DNA of 64,000 bases from Streptomyces seoulensis (GTDB lineage Bacteria; Actinomycetota; Actinomycetes; Streptomycetales; Streptomycetaceae). The stretch is from positions 1,736,001 through 1,800,000 of the forward strand of contig NZ_CP032229.1 in NCBI RefSeq assembly GCF_004328625.1, written 5' to 3'. The notes under the pieces are model-generated. The model was not told the DNA's origin. It was given only the letters and a program-made list of their open reading frames with translations, and made no database searches. Positions 49,177 through 56,375 of this stretch are shown in pieces; position 1 is the stretch's first letter; each line of letters starts with the position of its first letter. A program made the position numbers and the translations under genes.

Positions 49177-49195
49177 ATGAGTGAGGCTTACCTAA
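49177..49195. promoter_or_regulatory. Iron box candidate (DmdR1/IdeR site)
   Basis: ATGAGTGAGGCTTACCTAA matches 14 of 19 positions of the DtxR/IdeR-type consensus TTAGGTTAGGCTAACCTAA, with the right half-site nearly perfect. It lies 63 nt before the DoxX start, where a promoter is expected. Confidence 0.6.
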
Positions 49196-49257
49196 CCTGG
49201 GCCCTCGTTCGGTACCCGCCGCCCCACCTCCGGCCCCGAAAGAGGAGTCCTCCCCCC

Positions 49258-49713
49258 ATGTCCGCACCCCTGTCCGCACGTCTCGACACCGCCCAGCCGT
49301 ACGTGCTCGGGCTGTTCCGCATCGTCATCGGCCTGCTGTTCGCCGTGCACGGCGCCGCCTCGCTCTTCGGCGTCCTCGGCGGCGCCGCGGGTACCCACGG
49401 CGGCACGATCGCCACGGGCGCCTGGCCCGGCTGGTACGCGGCGGTCATCCAGCTCGTCGCCGGCGCCCTGGTCCTGCTCGGCCTCGGTACGCGCGGCGCC
49501 GCGCTGATCGCCTCCGGCTCCATGGCCTTCGCCTACTTCGACGTCCACCAGCAGGCCGCGTTCTGGCCCATCCAGAACGGCGGCGAACTGTCCGTCCTCT
49601 TCTGCTGGGCCTTCTTCCTGCTGATCTTCACGGGGTCGGGGGCGTTCGGACTCGACCGGCGGGTGGCTTCGGCGGAGTCGGGCGAGCGGGCGCGGGAGCC
49701 GATAGCGGCCTGA
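49258..49713 (+). CDS. DoxX family membrane protein, probably iron regulated
   Basis: A 151-residue four-helix membrane protein: LGLFRIVIGLLFAVHGAASLFG in the first helix, then GWYAAVIQLVAGALVLLGLGTRGAAL and FCWAFFLLIFTGSGAFGLDR. These match the DoxX fold. Members are tied to redox and quinone homeostasis; the iron box upstream suggests induction on iron limitation. ATG 49258 has AGAGGAG 9-10 nt upstream. A strong hairpin terminator follows. Confidence 0.9.
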   Translation: MSAPLSARLDTAQPYVLGLFRIVIGLLFAVHGAASLFGVLGGAAGTHGGTIATGAWPGWYAAVIQLVAGALVLLGLGTRGAALIASGSMAFAYFDVHQQAAFWPIQNGGELSVLFCWAFFLLIFTGSGAFGLDRRVASAESGERAREPIAA

Positions 49714-49726
49714 GGGCCGGGCACGG

Positions 49727-49758
49727 GAGGGGCGGGACGGAGTTCGTCCCGCCCCCTC
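49727..49758. terminator. Bidirectional terminator between DoxX and SodC-like genes
   Basis: Stem ggggcgggacg (49729-49739) pairs with cgtcccgcccc (49745-49755) around gagtt, between two convergent genes. Confidence 0.8.
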
Positions 49759-49790
49759 TGCGTTCCCGCTGCTCGTGGTCCCGCGCCCCA

Positions 49791-50297
49791 TCAGGCGGTG
49801 ACCCAGCCGAAGGGAACCGTGAAGCAGGCGACGCGGGTGGCGTCGTCGCCGGGGCGGTCCTGGATCACCACGGAGGCGGCCTCGCCGCGCCGGAGTCCCC
49901 AGCTGTGCCGGTCGGTCGCGGCACCCGTGCCCCGGGCGTCGGTGGTGAAGTCGAGCCGGACCTCGTCGCCGTCGGCTCCGCCGGGCTGATCCTGGTACCG
50001 GGGGCCGGCGTCGGCGGGGAGCGCGCCGCACGGGTACCGGTGTACGGAGGCCCCGAAGGAGTGATCGGGGCGTGTGCCGGTGATGCGCAGGTCGATCGTG
50101 GTGGCACCACCCGTATCAGTGTGCTGGCGTACCCGGATGGACGCGGCGGCCGGGACATAGGACTGGTCGTACGTCACCGCCGCCGAGGGGATGAAGGCGG
50201 CGGGCGGCGCGAACCGGCCCTCGGCGTCGACGGTGTAGCCACCGGTGGTGCCGCCCAGCAGTACCGCCGCCGTCACCGCGCTCAGGGTCGCCAGCAT
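49791..50297 (-). CDS. Secreted Cu,Zn-superoxide-dismutase-like protein with missing metal ligands
   Basis: A 168-residue exported protein; signal sequence MLATLSAVTAAVLLGG. The mature part follows the SodC fold: TIDLRITGTRPDHSFGASVHRYPCGALPADAGPRYQD, then DEVRLDFTTDARGTGAA, RHSWGLRRGEAASVVIQD and a late CFTVPF cysteine. In true SodC the FGxHVH, HYQ and HE/HD ligands bind copper and zinc. Here the first reads SVH, the second RYQ and the third QD, so most ligands are lost and dismutase activity is unlikely. It may be a structural or binding protein. ATG 50297 (AAGG 8 nt upstream). Confidence 0.82.
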   Translation of the reverse strand: MLATLSAVTAAVLLGGTTGGYTVDAEGRFAPPAAFIPSAAVTYDQSYVPAAASIRVRQHTDTGGATTIDLRITGTRPDHSFGASVHRYPCGALPADAGPRYQDQPGGADGDEVRLDFTTDARGTGAATDRHSWGLRRGEAASVVIQDRPGDDATRVACFTVPFGWVTA

Positions 50298-50527
50298 GGA
50301 GCACACCTTCTTTCCCGTGATCGCATGAGCCCCCCACACGTTGGTACGGGACAAGTGATCCGGCCGCCCCATGGGCGCGCCGCACGGGTGAAAGGCGACG
50401 TACGAGGGCATTGCGACCCGACTGACGTGAGCATGTTGTGATGATCACTTGATCCCCCCATGAACCTCCTGTCACCGGTCAGGCGTACGCTGTATGGCTG
50501 TAATCGGGGGAGCGACGGGGAGTAATC

Positions 50528-51145
50528 GTGCTGGAGAGCGTCGGGGCGCTGGCGACCGGCCCATGGATCTACGCCGTGGTGGCCGTCTCGGTGCTGCTCG
50601 ATGTCTTCCTGCCGGTACTGCCCAGCGGCGTCCTGGTCGTCGCGGCGGCCACCGCGGCGGCGGCGGGTACGGGTGCGGCGGCCGGGCAGGTCCCGCATGA
50701 CGTGCCGGACGTCCTGGTACTGATCCTGCTGGCGGCGACGGCCTCCGTACTGGGCGACCTCGTCGCCTACCGGCTCGCCTGGCGCGGCGGTGAGCGGCTG
50801 GACCGGGCCATAGCCCGCTCCCGGCGGCTGACCAATGCGCAGGAACGTCTCGGCGAGGCGCTCTCGCGCGGCGGCGGCGCCCTGGTCGTCCTCGCCCGCT
50901 TCGCCCCCGCCGGCCGCTCCGTCGTCTCCTTCTGCGCCGGAGCCGCCCACCGCCGCGCCCGCGACTTCGTCCCCTGGTCCGCCCTCGCCGGCCTCTCCTG
51001 GGCCGCCTACAGCGCCGCCCTCGGCTACTACGGCACCCGCTGGCTCGGCACCGCCTGGCTCGCCACAGCCGTCTCCCTCGCGGCCCTCACCGGCGCGGGC
51101 GCCGCAGCGGCGTACCTGATGCGCCGCCGGCCTGCGGAGTCCTGA
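50528..51145 (+). CDS. DedA/VTT-domain membrane protein
   Basis: A 205-residue DedA-family protein: VLLDVFLPVLPSGVLVVAAA, then ASVLGDLVAYRLAWRGGERL and VVLARFAPAGRSVVSFCAGA, which is the conserved RFxPxxR segment with the family's amphipathic re-entrant region. DedA proteins include lipid scramblases that recycle undecaprenyl phosphate or phosphatidylethanolamine. GTG 50528 has GGGGAG 7 nt upstream. Divergent from the SodC-like gene. Confidence 0.9.
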   Translation: MLESVGALATGPWIYAVVAVSVLLDVFLPVLPSGVLVVAAATAAAAGTGAAAGQVPHDVPDVLVLILLAATASVLGDLVAYRLAWRGGERLDRAIARSRRLTNAQERLGEALSRGGGALVVLARFAPAGRSVVSFCAGAAHRRARDFVPWSALAGLSWAAYSAALGYYGTRWLGTAWLATAVSLAALTGAGAAAAYLMRRRPAES

Positions 51146-51187
51146 GCCACGGGCGACCCACCCGCGCCGAGCCGCACCCCGGCTGAG

Positions 51188-51517
51188 TCACTGCTCCTCG
51201 TGGGCGTGCTTGAGGTGTGCGCGGGCCTGGGGGCGGTCCGGGGGTGCTAGCTCGGTCCAGTAGCGGTGGCCGGTGATGAAGACGGCCAGTTCGTGTTCGC
51301 GGCGGCGGAGTTTCTCGACCTCGGCCTGTTCGTCGGCGGTCCAGCCGGGGGACGCGGGGCGTTCGATCCTGCGCCAGCCGGTGTCGTCGGTGAAGCCGTC
51401 CAGCGGCTCGACCGACCAGGGCAGCCGCTTGAGCAGGGCCGACAGCTCGGCCCTGATCTGATGCAGCTCCTCCTGCCCGGCGAGCAGGTCACTGGGGAAT
51501 CCATGGGACGCAGACAC
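51188..51517 (-). CDS. Conserved small protein, unknown function
   Basis: A 109-residue soluble protein, helical, rich in Glu/Arg/Trp: QEELHQIRAELSALLKRLPWSVEPLDG, TDDTGWRRIERPASPGWTADEQAEVEKLRRRE and YWTELAPPDRPQARAHLKHAHEEQ. No domain is recognised. Promoter-like TACTAT (minus strand, about 51528-51523) ends 5 nt before the GTG start, so the message is probably leaderless. Such a protein is seen in other Streptomyces as hypothetical. Confidence 0.75.
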   Translation of the reverse strand: MSASHGFPSDLLAGQEELHQIRAELSALLKRLPWSVEPLDGFTDDTGWRRIERPASPGWTADEQAEVEKLRRREHELAVFITGHRYWTELAPPDRPQARAHLKHAHEEQ

Positions 51518-51586
51518 ACGGCAATAGTACGCCTGTTCGATTTTCAGTGGCGAGCTTCGCCGGGCAGTTCATTCGAACGAGTGGCC

Positions 51587-52501
51587 TCAGGCGCCGGCGC
51601 CGCCCAGTTCCTTCACCAACCGCGCCGCCACCGGCACCGCCACCGCGTGCCGCTCCGCCGCCCGCAGCAACGCCCCGCCGATCGCGTCGAGTTCGAGAGC
51701 CCGGCCCGCCTCCGCGTCCCGCTGCATCGAGGACTTGGCCGCCGCCGGGAACAGGTCGTAGCGGGCGAGGGACCCGGCCGGGTCCGCCGGGGCACCGCAG
51801 GCGCGGGCGACCTCCGCCGTCTCGGCCACCAGGGCCTCCAGCTCGGCGCGGCAGCGCGTACGGACCTCGCCGATCGGCACCCCGTACCGCGTCGTGAGCA
51901 GGGCGAACGGGGCGAGGAAGGCCATCTTGGCCCACAGGGCCGCCGTCTCGTCGTCCACCACGCGGGCCGTCACACCGGCCCCCGTGAGAGCCGAGGCCAG
52001 GGCGTCGAGGCGGGGCCGTACCGTCGCCGCACCCGCGAGGTCGACCTCGGTGAAGGGGCTGCCGTGTTCGATCACCACGCCCTCGCCGTCCCCGCCCTGG
52101 ACGCGGGTGGACTCCACCCGGATCGTCGCGGGGGCGACCAGCTCGGGCACGTACCGCGTACGCAGCGAAGCCGGGTGTTCGACACCGTTCAGCAGCGGCA
52201 CGACCAGGGCGTCACCGAGCACGGCGGGCGGTACGCGGGTCAGGGCCGCGTCCAGCGTGGTGTGCTTGACGGTGATCAGGCAGACGTCGACCGGCTCACG
52301 CAGCTCGGTGTCCGCCTCCACCGCCGCACCGAAGTCCCCGAACTGCCCGCTGCGCACCTGGATCCCGTCCCGGCGCAGCACCTCCGCCGTGCCTTCCCGC
52401 GCCAGGCAGACGACCCGGTGCCCGGCACGGGACAGCAGGGCGGCGAGAAGTCCGCCGATGCCGCCGGGGCCGAGTATCGCCACCGTGGGCTTGCTCGTCA
52501 T
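51587..52501 (-). CDS. panE: 2-dehydropantoate 2-reductase (ketopantoate reductase)
   Basis: A 304-residue NADPH-dependent reductase. The Rossmann loop VAILGPGGIGGLLAALLSRAG is at the N-terminus, CLITVKHTTLD and VVPLLNGVEHPASL follow, and the catalytic lysine and glutamate region is ALWAKMAFLAPF and DAIGGALLRAAERH. It reduces ketopantoate to pantoate in pantothenate and coenzyme A synthesis; paralogues of this family act on other 2-keto acids, so the gene symbol is tentative. ATG 52501 has AGAGGA 8 nt upstream. Confidence 0.85.
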   Translation of the reverse strand: MTSKPTVAILGPGGIGGLLAALLSRAGHRVVCLAREGTAEVLRRDGIQVRSGQFGDFGAAVEADTELREPVDVCLITVKHTTLDAALTRVPPAVLGDALVVPLLNGVEHPASLRTRYVPELVAPATIRVESTRVQGGDGEGVVIEHGSPFTEVDLAGAATVRPRLDALASALTGAGVTARVVDDETAALWAKMAFLAPFALLTTRYGVPIGEVRTRCRAELEALVAETAEVARACGAPADPAGSLARYDLFPAAAKSSMQRDAEAGRALELDAIGGALLRAAERHAVAVPVAARLVKELGGAGA

Positions 52502-52595
52502 GAACGTGTCCTCTCCTACGGTCGGCCCCGACATCCGGTGGCCGCCTCGCGCCGATCATCCTTCACGCGCGGCCCCGTTGGAGCAGACTTGAGGC

Positions 52596-52823
52596 ATGTG
52601 CCGGAGTATCAAGACGTTGCGGCCGCCCGTGTTGCCCGGTGAGGCCACCGAGGACGACATCCGCGCCGCCGCGCTGCAGTACGTACGCAAGGTCTCGGGC
52701 TTCCGGGCCCCCGCCGCCCACAACCGCGAGGCGTTCGACCGCGCGGTGGACGCCGTCACCCAGGCCACGGCGGAGCTGCTGGGCAGTCTGGAGGTGCGGG
52801 GTCGGCCGGTACGGGCGGAGTAG
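52596..52823 (+). CDS. DUF2277 family protein
   Basis: A 75-residue protein of the DUF2277 family, with the conserved MCRSIKTLRPP start, ATEDDIRAAALQYVRKVSG and the AHNREAFDRAV helix. Function unknown, normal family length. GAGG lies upstream of the ATG. It is divergent from the ketopantoate reductase gene. Confidence 0.92.
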   Translation: MCRSIKTLRPPVLPGEATEDDIRAAALQYVRKVSGFRAPAAHNREAFDRAVDAVTQATAELLGSLEVRGRPVRAE

Positions 52824-52925
52824 CCCCGGCGGCGTTGTGGACTCCAAGTGGACTCCGGCCACGAAAAACGGCCCCCCGGACATCCGGAAGGCCGCCGCAA
52901 GCCCCTGGCCTGCCACTTCACACGG

Positions 52926-52997
<72 letters not shown>

Positions 52998-53166
52998 CGG
53001 ACCCGGCGCGTGGCCAGGACGAGTCGACAGCCTACCTTGCCCCGGGCGGTGTCCCGCAAACCCCGGGACCGGTCGCGGCGGGGGTGAACTGACCGGGCCG
53101 TGTGTTCGTCTTGAACGGGTGGGAGAATGACACCACCCAGGGCCAACCGCAGCACGGGAGAGGGAT

Positions 53167-54543
53167 GTGACGGCGACACCGGGCACGTCAGCACCGCAGA
53201 CCCACCCGCACCCGCCGTCCCCCGTGCGCGACGCCCTCACCCTGATGAGTCTCCCCGTGCTGGCCGCGCTCACCGTGGCCGGCGCGTTCGCGGGCGGCGG
53301 CACCCGGCGCTGGTTCGGCGGGCGCGCCGAGAGCCAGCGGGCCGAGGCGCAGGCGGCGAAGGACGCGGCGGCGGCCGCGTTCTACGAGCTGGACACCGCC
53401 CAGCGCGACCTGCGCATCTCCATCGAGACCATCTCCGCCGTCGACGACTCCCCCGCCGCCCGCCGCGCCATCGCCGACTTCGAGGCGCTGGGCCGGCGCA
53501 TAGACGAGGCGAGCCAGACGTACATCCAGGCCGTCGACGCCCAGGACCTCGACCGGGACGACCTCGACGCGGCCACCGCGAACCGCGCCCGCACCGAGCT
53601 GACCGCCGCCAAGGACGAACTGGTGCGGGTCAAGGGCGAGCTGGACCGCTTCACCACCTCCCTCGGCCCGCTCCTCGGCAGCGCCGAGACCCAGCTCGCC
53701 CGGCTGGCGCCCGCCGTGGAGCGCGCCCGGCAGGCCCTGCTCGGCGCGAGCAACGCGCTGGACGCCGTACGCGAGAAGCGGCTGAGCGCCGACGACCTGG
53801 CCGCCCGCCTCGCCGCCCTGGCCCCCGAGCTGACGAAGCTGAACCAGGGCGCGGGACAGCACGGTGTCGCGGCCACGCTGGAGCGGGCCGAGCGGGTGCA
53901 GCGGGAGGCCGGGGCGATCCGGGCCGAGGCCGAGCGGCTGCCGGAGCGCGCCGCCGAGATCGACCGCCGACTGTCCAGCCTGAGCACCCGCGCCCAGGCC
54001 CTGACCACCCGCAGCGGGCAGATAGAGCCGGTGCTGAGTGAGCTGCGGCGCCGGTTCTCGGCCGCCTGCTGGCAGGACCTCCAGCAGGTGCCCCAGCAGG
54101 CCGCCGAGAACGTCCGCCAGGCCGAGCGCAAGCTGACCGAGGCCCGCGCCGCGCGGGAGGCCCAGCGCTGGCCGGACGCCACGTCGCTGCTGTCGACCGT
54201 ACGGGCCCTGCTGAACACCACCGACGAGGCGGTCTCGGCCGCCGGTGACCGGCTGACCAGGCTGAACGCCGTTCAGAAGGACCCCCGGCAGGAGATCGAG
54301 CGGACCCGGTTCGCGCTCCGGGACGCCCAGCGGCTGGCGATGACCGGCCGCAGCGCGCCGGACCCCCGGCACGCCCGCCCGCTGGACGAGGCGGTGGCCC
54401 GGCTGGACCGCGCGGTCGCCGCACTGGACAGCGGCCGGCACCCCGACTACTGGCACTTCCTCACCGAGACCGAGGCGGTACGGAACACGGTCGCGCGGAC
54501 TGTGGCGCAGATCCGCGAGGAGCGCGGCGGCCCCACCCAGTGA
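53167..54543 (+). CDS. Membrane-anchored long coiled-coil protein, unknown function
   Basis: A 458-residue protein. One transmembrane helix (LTLMSLPVLAALTVAGAFAGG, about residues 24-44) is followed by nearly 400 residues of Ala/Glu/Arg/Leu-rich helical coiled coil (AESQRAEAQAAKDAAAAAF through VAQIREERGG). No enzymatic motif is seen. Related Streptomyces proteins are annotated only as hypothetical or TPM-like; a scaffold or envelope-stress role is possible but unproven. GTG 53167 has GGGAGAGGG 5 nt upstream. Confidence 0.83.
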   Translation: MTATPGTSAPQTHPHPPSPVRDALTLMSLPVLAALTVAGAFAGGGTRRWFGGRAESQRAEAQAAKDAAAAAFYELDTAQRDLRISIETISAVDDSPAARRAIADFEALGRRIDEASQTYIQAVDAQDLDRDDLDAATANRARTELTAAKDELVRVKGELDRFTTSLGPLLGSAETQLARLAPAVERARQALLGASNALDAVREKRLSADDLAARLAALAPELTKLNQGAGQHGVAATLERAERVQREAGAIRAEAERLPERAAEIDRRLSSLSTRAQALTTRSGQIEPVLSELRRRFSAACWQDLQQVPQQAAENVRQAERKLTEARAAREAQRWPDATSLLSTVRALLNTTDEAVSAAGDRLTRLNAVQKDPRQEIERTRFALRDAQRLAMTGRSAPDPRHARPLDEAVARLDRAVAALDSGRHPDYWHFLTETEAVRNTVARTVAQIREERGGPTQ

Positions 54544-54640
54544 GCCCCCGCCCGGCGGCGCCCCTGTTGCCGGTGTGCGCGCCCCTGGTGAGTATTGAGG
54601 GGTACGGGACGGCCTCCGCACGCGCCCCCGAGGAGGCGAC

Positions 54641-55234
54641 ATGGCCGCACACGCAGTGCACTCGCGCGACAAGCAGTCCACCCGGCGCCGCACCGTGCTC
54701 GACGAGCACCTGCCGGTCGACCACAAACTGAACCTCGTCTACCGCATCGGTGCCGGTCTGATCGGGCTCTTCCTGCTCATCTTCGGCATCCTCGGCCTGG
54801 TCGGCCACATCGGTGCCTTCAACGTCGGCAGCGACACGATCGCGGGCCTGAACACCAACGGCGCGCTGAGCGTGCTCTCCATCTGCGTCGGCGTGATCCT
54901 GCTGGCCGGCATGGTGATCGGCGGCAACTTCGCCTCCACCCTGAACATGGTCTTCGGCGTGCTGTTCATCCTGAGCGGCTTCCTGAACCTGGGTCTGCTG
55001 GGCACCACGAACAACTTCCTGGCGTTCCGCATCCAGAACGTGTTCTTCACCTTCATCGTCGGCCTGCTGCTGATGACCTTCGGCATGTACGGCCGGGTCG
55101 GCTCGTCCCTCCCGCACGACAACCCCTACTGGCGCTCCCGGCACCCCGAGGCCGAGAAGGCCGCTCACGAGGACCCGGCCCTCACCACTCCGGACAAGCG
55201 CGCCGTCACCGGGCCGGACACGAAGCCCGAGTGA
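54641..55234 (+). CDS. DUF4383 membrane protein
   Basis: A 197-residue protein with four transmembrane helices in the DUF4383 pattern: LVYRIGAGLIGLFLLIFGILGLVG, GALSVLSICVGVILLAGMVIGG, NMVFGVLFILSGFLNLGLLG and FFTFIVGLLLMTFGMYGRVG. Short charged tails flank them. Function unknown. ATG 54641 has GAGGAGG 6 nt upstream. Confidence 0.92.
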   Translation: MAAHAVHSRDKQSTRRRTVLDEHLPVDHKLNLVYRIGAGLIGLFLLIFGILGLVGHIGAFNVGSDTIAGLNTNGALSVLSICVGVILLAGMVIGGNFASTLNMVFGVLFILSGFLNLGLLGTTNNFLAFRIQNVFFTFIVGLLLMTFGMYGRVGSSLPHDNPYWRSRHPEAEKAAHEDPALTTPDKRAVTGPDTKPE

Positions 55235-55272
55235 CACCCCTGCGGACGGCGTCCGGCGGCTAACCTGTGCGC

Positions 55273-55485
55273 ATGCCTCGCTACGAGTACCGCTGCCGGA
55301 CCTGCGGCGACACCTTCGAACTCAGCCGCCCCATGGCGGAGTCCGCCGCGCCCGCCGCCTGCCCCGAGGGCCACGACGACACTGTGAAGCTGCTGTCGGC
55401 GGTGGCCGTCGGCGGCTCCTCCGCCGCTCCGGCCCCCTCGGGCGGAGGCGGCGGTGGCTGCTGCGGGGGCGGCTGCTGCGGCTGA
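55273..55485 (+). CDS. FmdB-type zinc-ribbon protein
   Basis: A 70-residue protein. The N-terminal zinc ribbon MPRYEYRCRTCGDTFELSRP and the CPEGH second pair are the FmdB/CxxC-like regulatory motif, followed by a Gly/Cys-rich end (GGGGGGCCGGGCCG). It may bind zinc and nucleic acid. TAACCT (55261-55266) lies 6 nt before the ATG, so the transcript is likely leaderless. Confidence 0.9.
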   Translation: MPRYEYRCRTCGDTFELSRPMAESAAPAACPEGHDDTVKLLSAVAVGGSSAAPAPSGGGGGGCCGGGCCG

Positions 55486-55497
55486 GCGGGACATGAG

Positions 55498-55523
55498 AAC
55501 GGCACCGGACATCCGGTGCCGTT
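55498..55523. terminator. Bidirectional terminator
   Basis: Perfect 12-bp arms aacggcaccgga (55498-55509) and tccggtgccgtt (55512-55523) with a 2-nt spacer (a slightly larger loop on RNA), between convergent fmdB-like and HAD genes. Confidence 0.75.
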
Positions 55524-55541
55524 CCGCCGCCCGCCGTACTC

Positions 55542-56375
55542 CTACGCGGGCAGCCGCGCCGGGACCACCGCGCCCCGCGCCGCCCGCAGGAACTCGCGGG
55601 TGATCCGCTCCCCCGCCAGCACCCCGCGCTCGGCCACCGCGCCGACCGTGGGCGCCCCCCAGCCGCTGTCGGCCAGCTCGCCGTGGCCGGGGCGCCAGCC
55701 CCGGTCGGCGGCCAGCAGCAGGTCGGCGTCCAGATGCGAGTCCCCGGCCGCGAGCGTCAGCTCCGCGCCGGTCCGCCGGGCCACCTCACGCACCGCCGCG
55801 CCCTTGGTGAGCGGCTGCGGAACGGCGTAGATCTTGCGGCCCTGGAGCGACACCGTCCAGCCCCGCTCCCCGGCCCACCCGGCCAGCTCCCCCACCCACT
55901 CCTCGGGCAGCAGCTCCCGCTCGACCACCAGGTAGGCGAACAGGTCCTCCGCCACCCGCTGCTTGCGCAGCCAGACCGGGTCGGAGGCCCGGCGCAGATG
56001 GTCGGTGATCTCGGCGAGCGGCGCGCACTCGTCGGCCAGCCGGGCCTGCACCGAGGCGTGCCAGTCCCGGTCGGTGACGCCGTCGACCAGGAGATGGCCG
56101 CCGTTGGCGCAGATCGCGTACCGGGCGGGCGGGCCGGGCAGGTTGATCCGGTTGTACTGGGTACGGGTCCGGGTGGTCGTCGGGACGAACACCGCCGCGT
56201 CCGCCAGCTCGGTCAGCAGCGCGGCCGCCGTCTCCGTCATGAAGGACAGCGGGCGGGCCTCGTGCACCTCCACGCAGAGCAGCCGGGGCGCCCGTGCGTC
56301 GGGCATGGTGAGGGCGAGGGCACCCGCCGAGTAGATCAGCGTGCGGTCGAGGTCGCTGGCCACCAGTACCGTCAT
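55542..56375 (-). CDS. HAD-superfamily phosphatase of the Ter cluster
   Basis: A 277-residue HAD hydrolase of the Cof/sucrose-phosphatase type. Motif I is VASDLDRTLIYS (residues 5-16), the Lys motif is PLTKGAAVREVA and the late acidic motif is LAAGDSHLDADLLL. The cap contains TRTRTQYNRINLP. In Ter-linked biosynthetic modules this enzyme is paired with a PRTase and a CitE-like lyase to make a nucleoside-like metabolite; that role is inferred from context. Its ATG overlaps the PRTase stop (ATGA), so the two are co-translated. Confidence 0.87.
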   Translation of the reverse strand: MTVLVASDLDRTLIYSAGALALTMPDARAPRLLCVEVHEARPLSFMTETAAALLTELADAAVFVPTTTRTRTQYNRINLPGPPARYAICANGGHLLVDGVTDRDWHASVQARLADECAPLAEITDHLRRASDPVWLRKQRVAEDLFAYLVVERELLPEEWVGELAGWAGERGWTVSLQGRKIYAVPQPLTKGAAVREVARRTGAELTLAAGDSHLDADLLLAADRGWRPGHGELADSGWGAPTVGAVAERGVLAGERITREFLRAARGAVVPARLPA

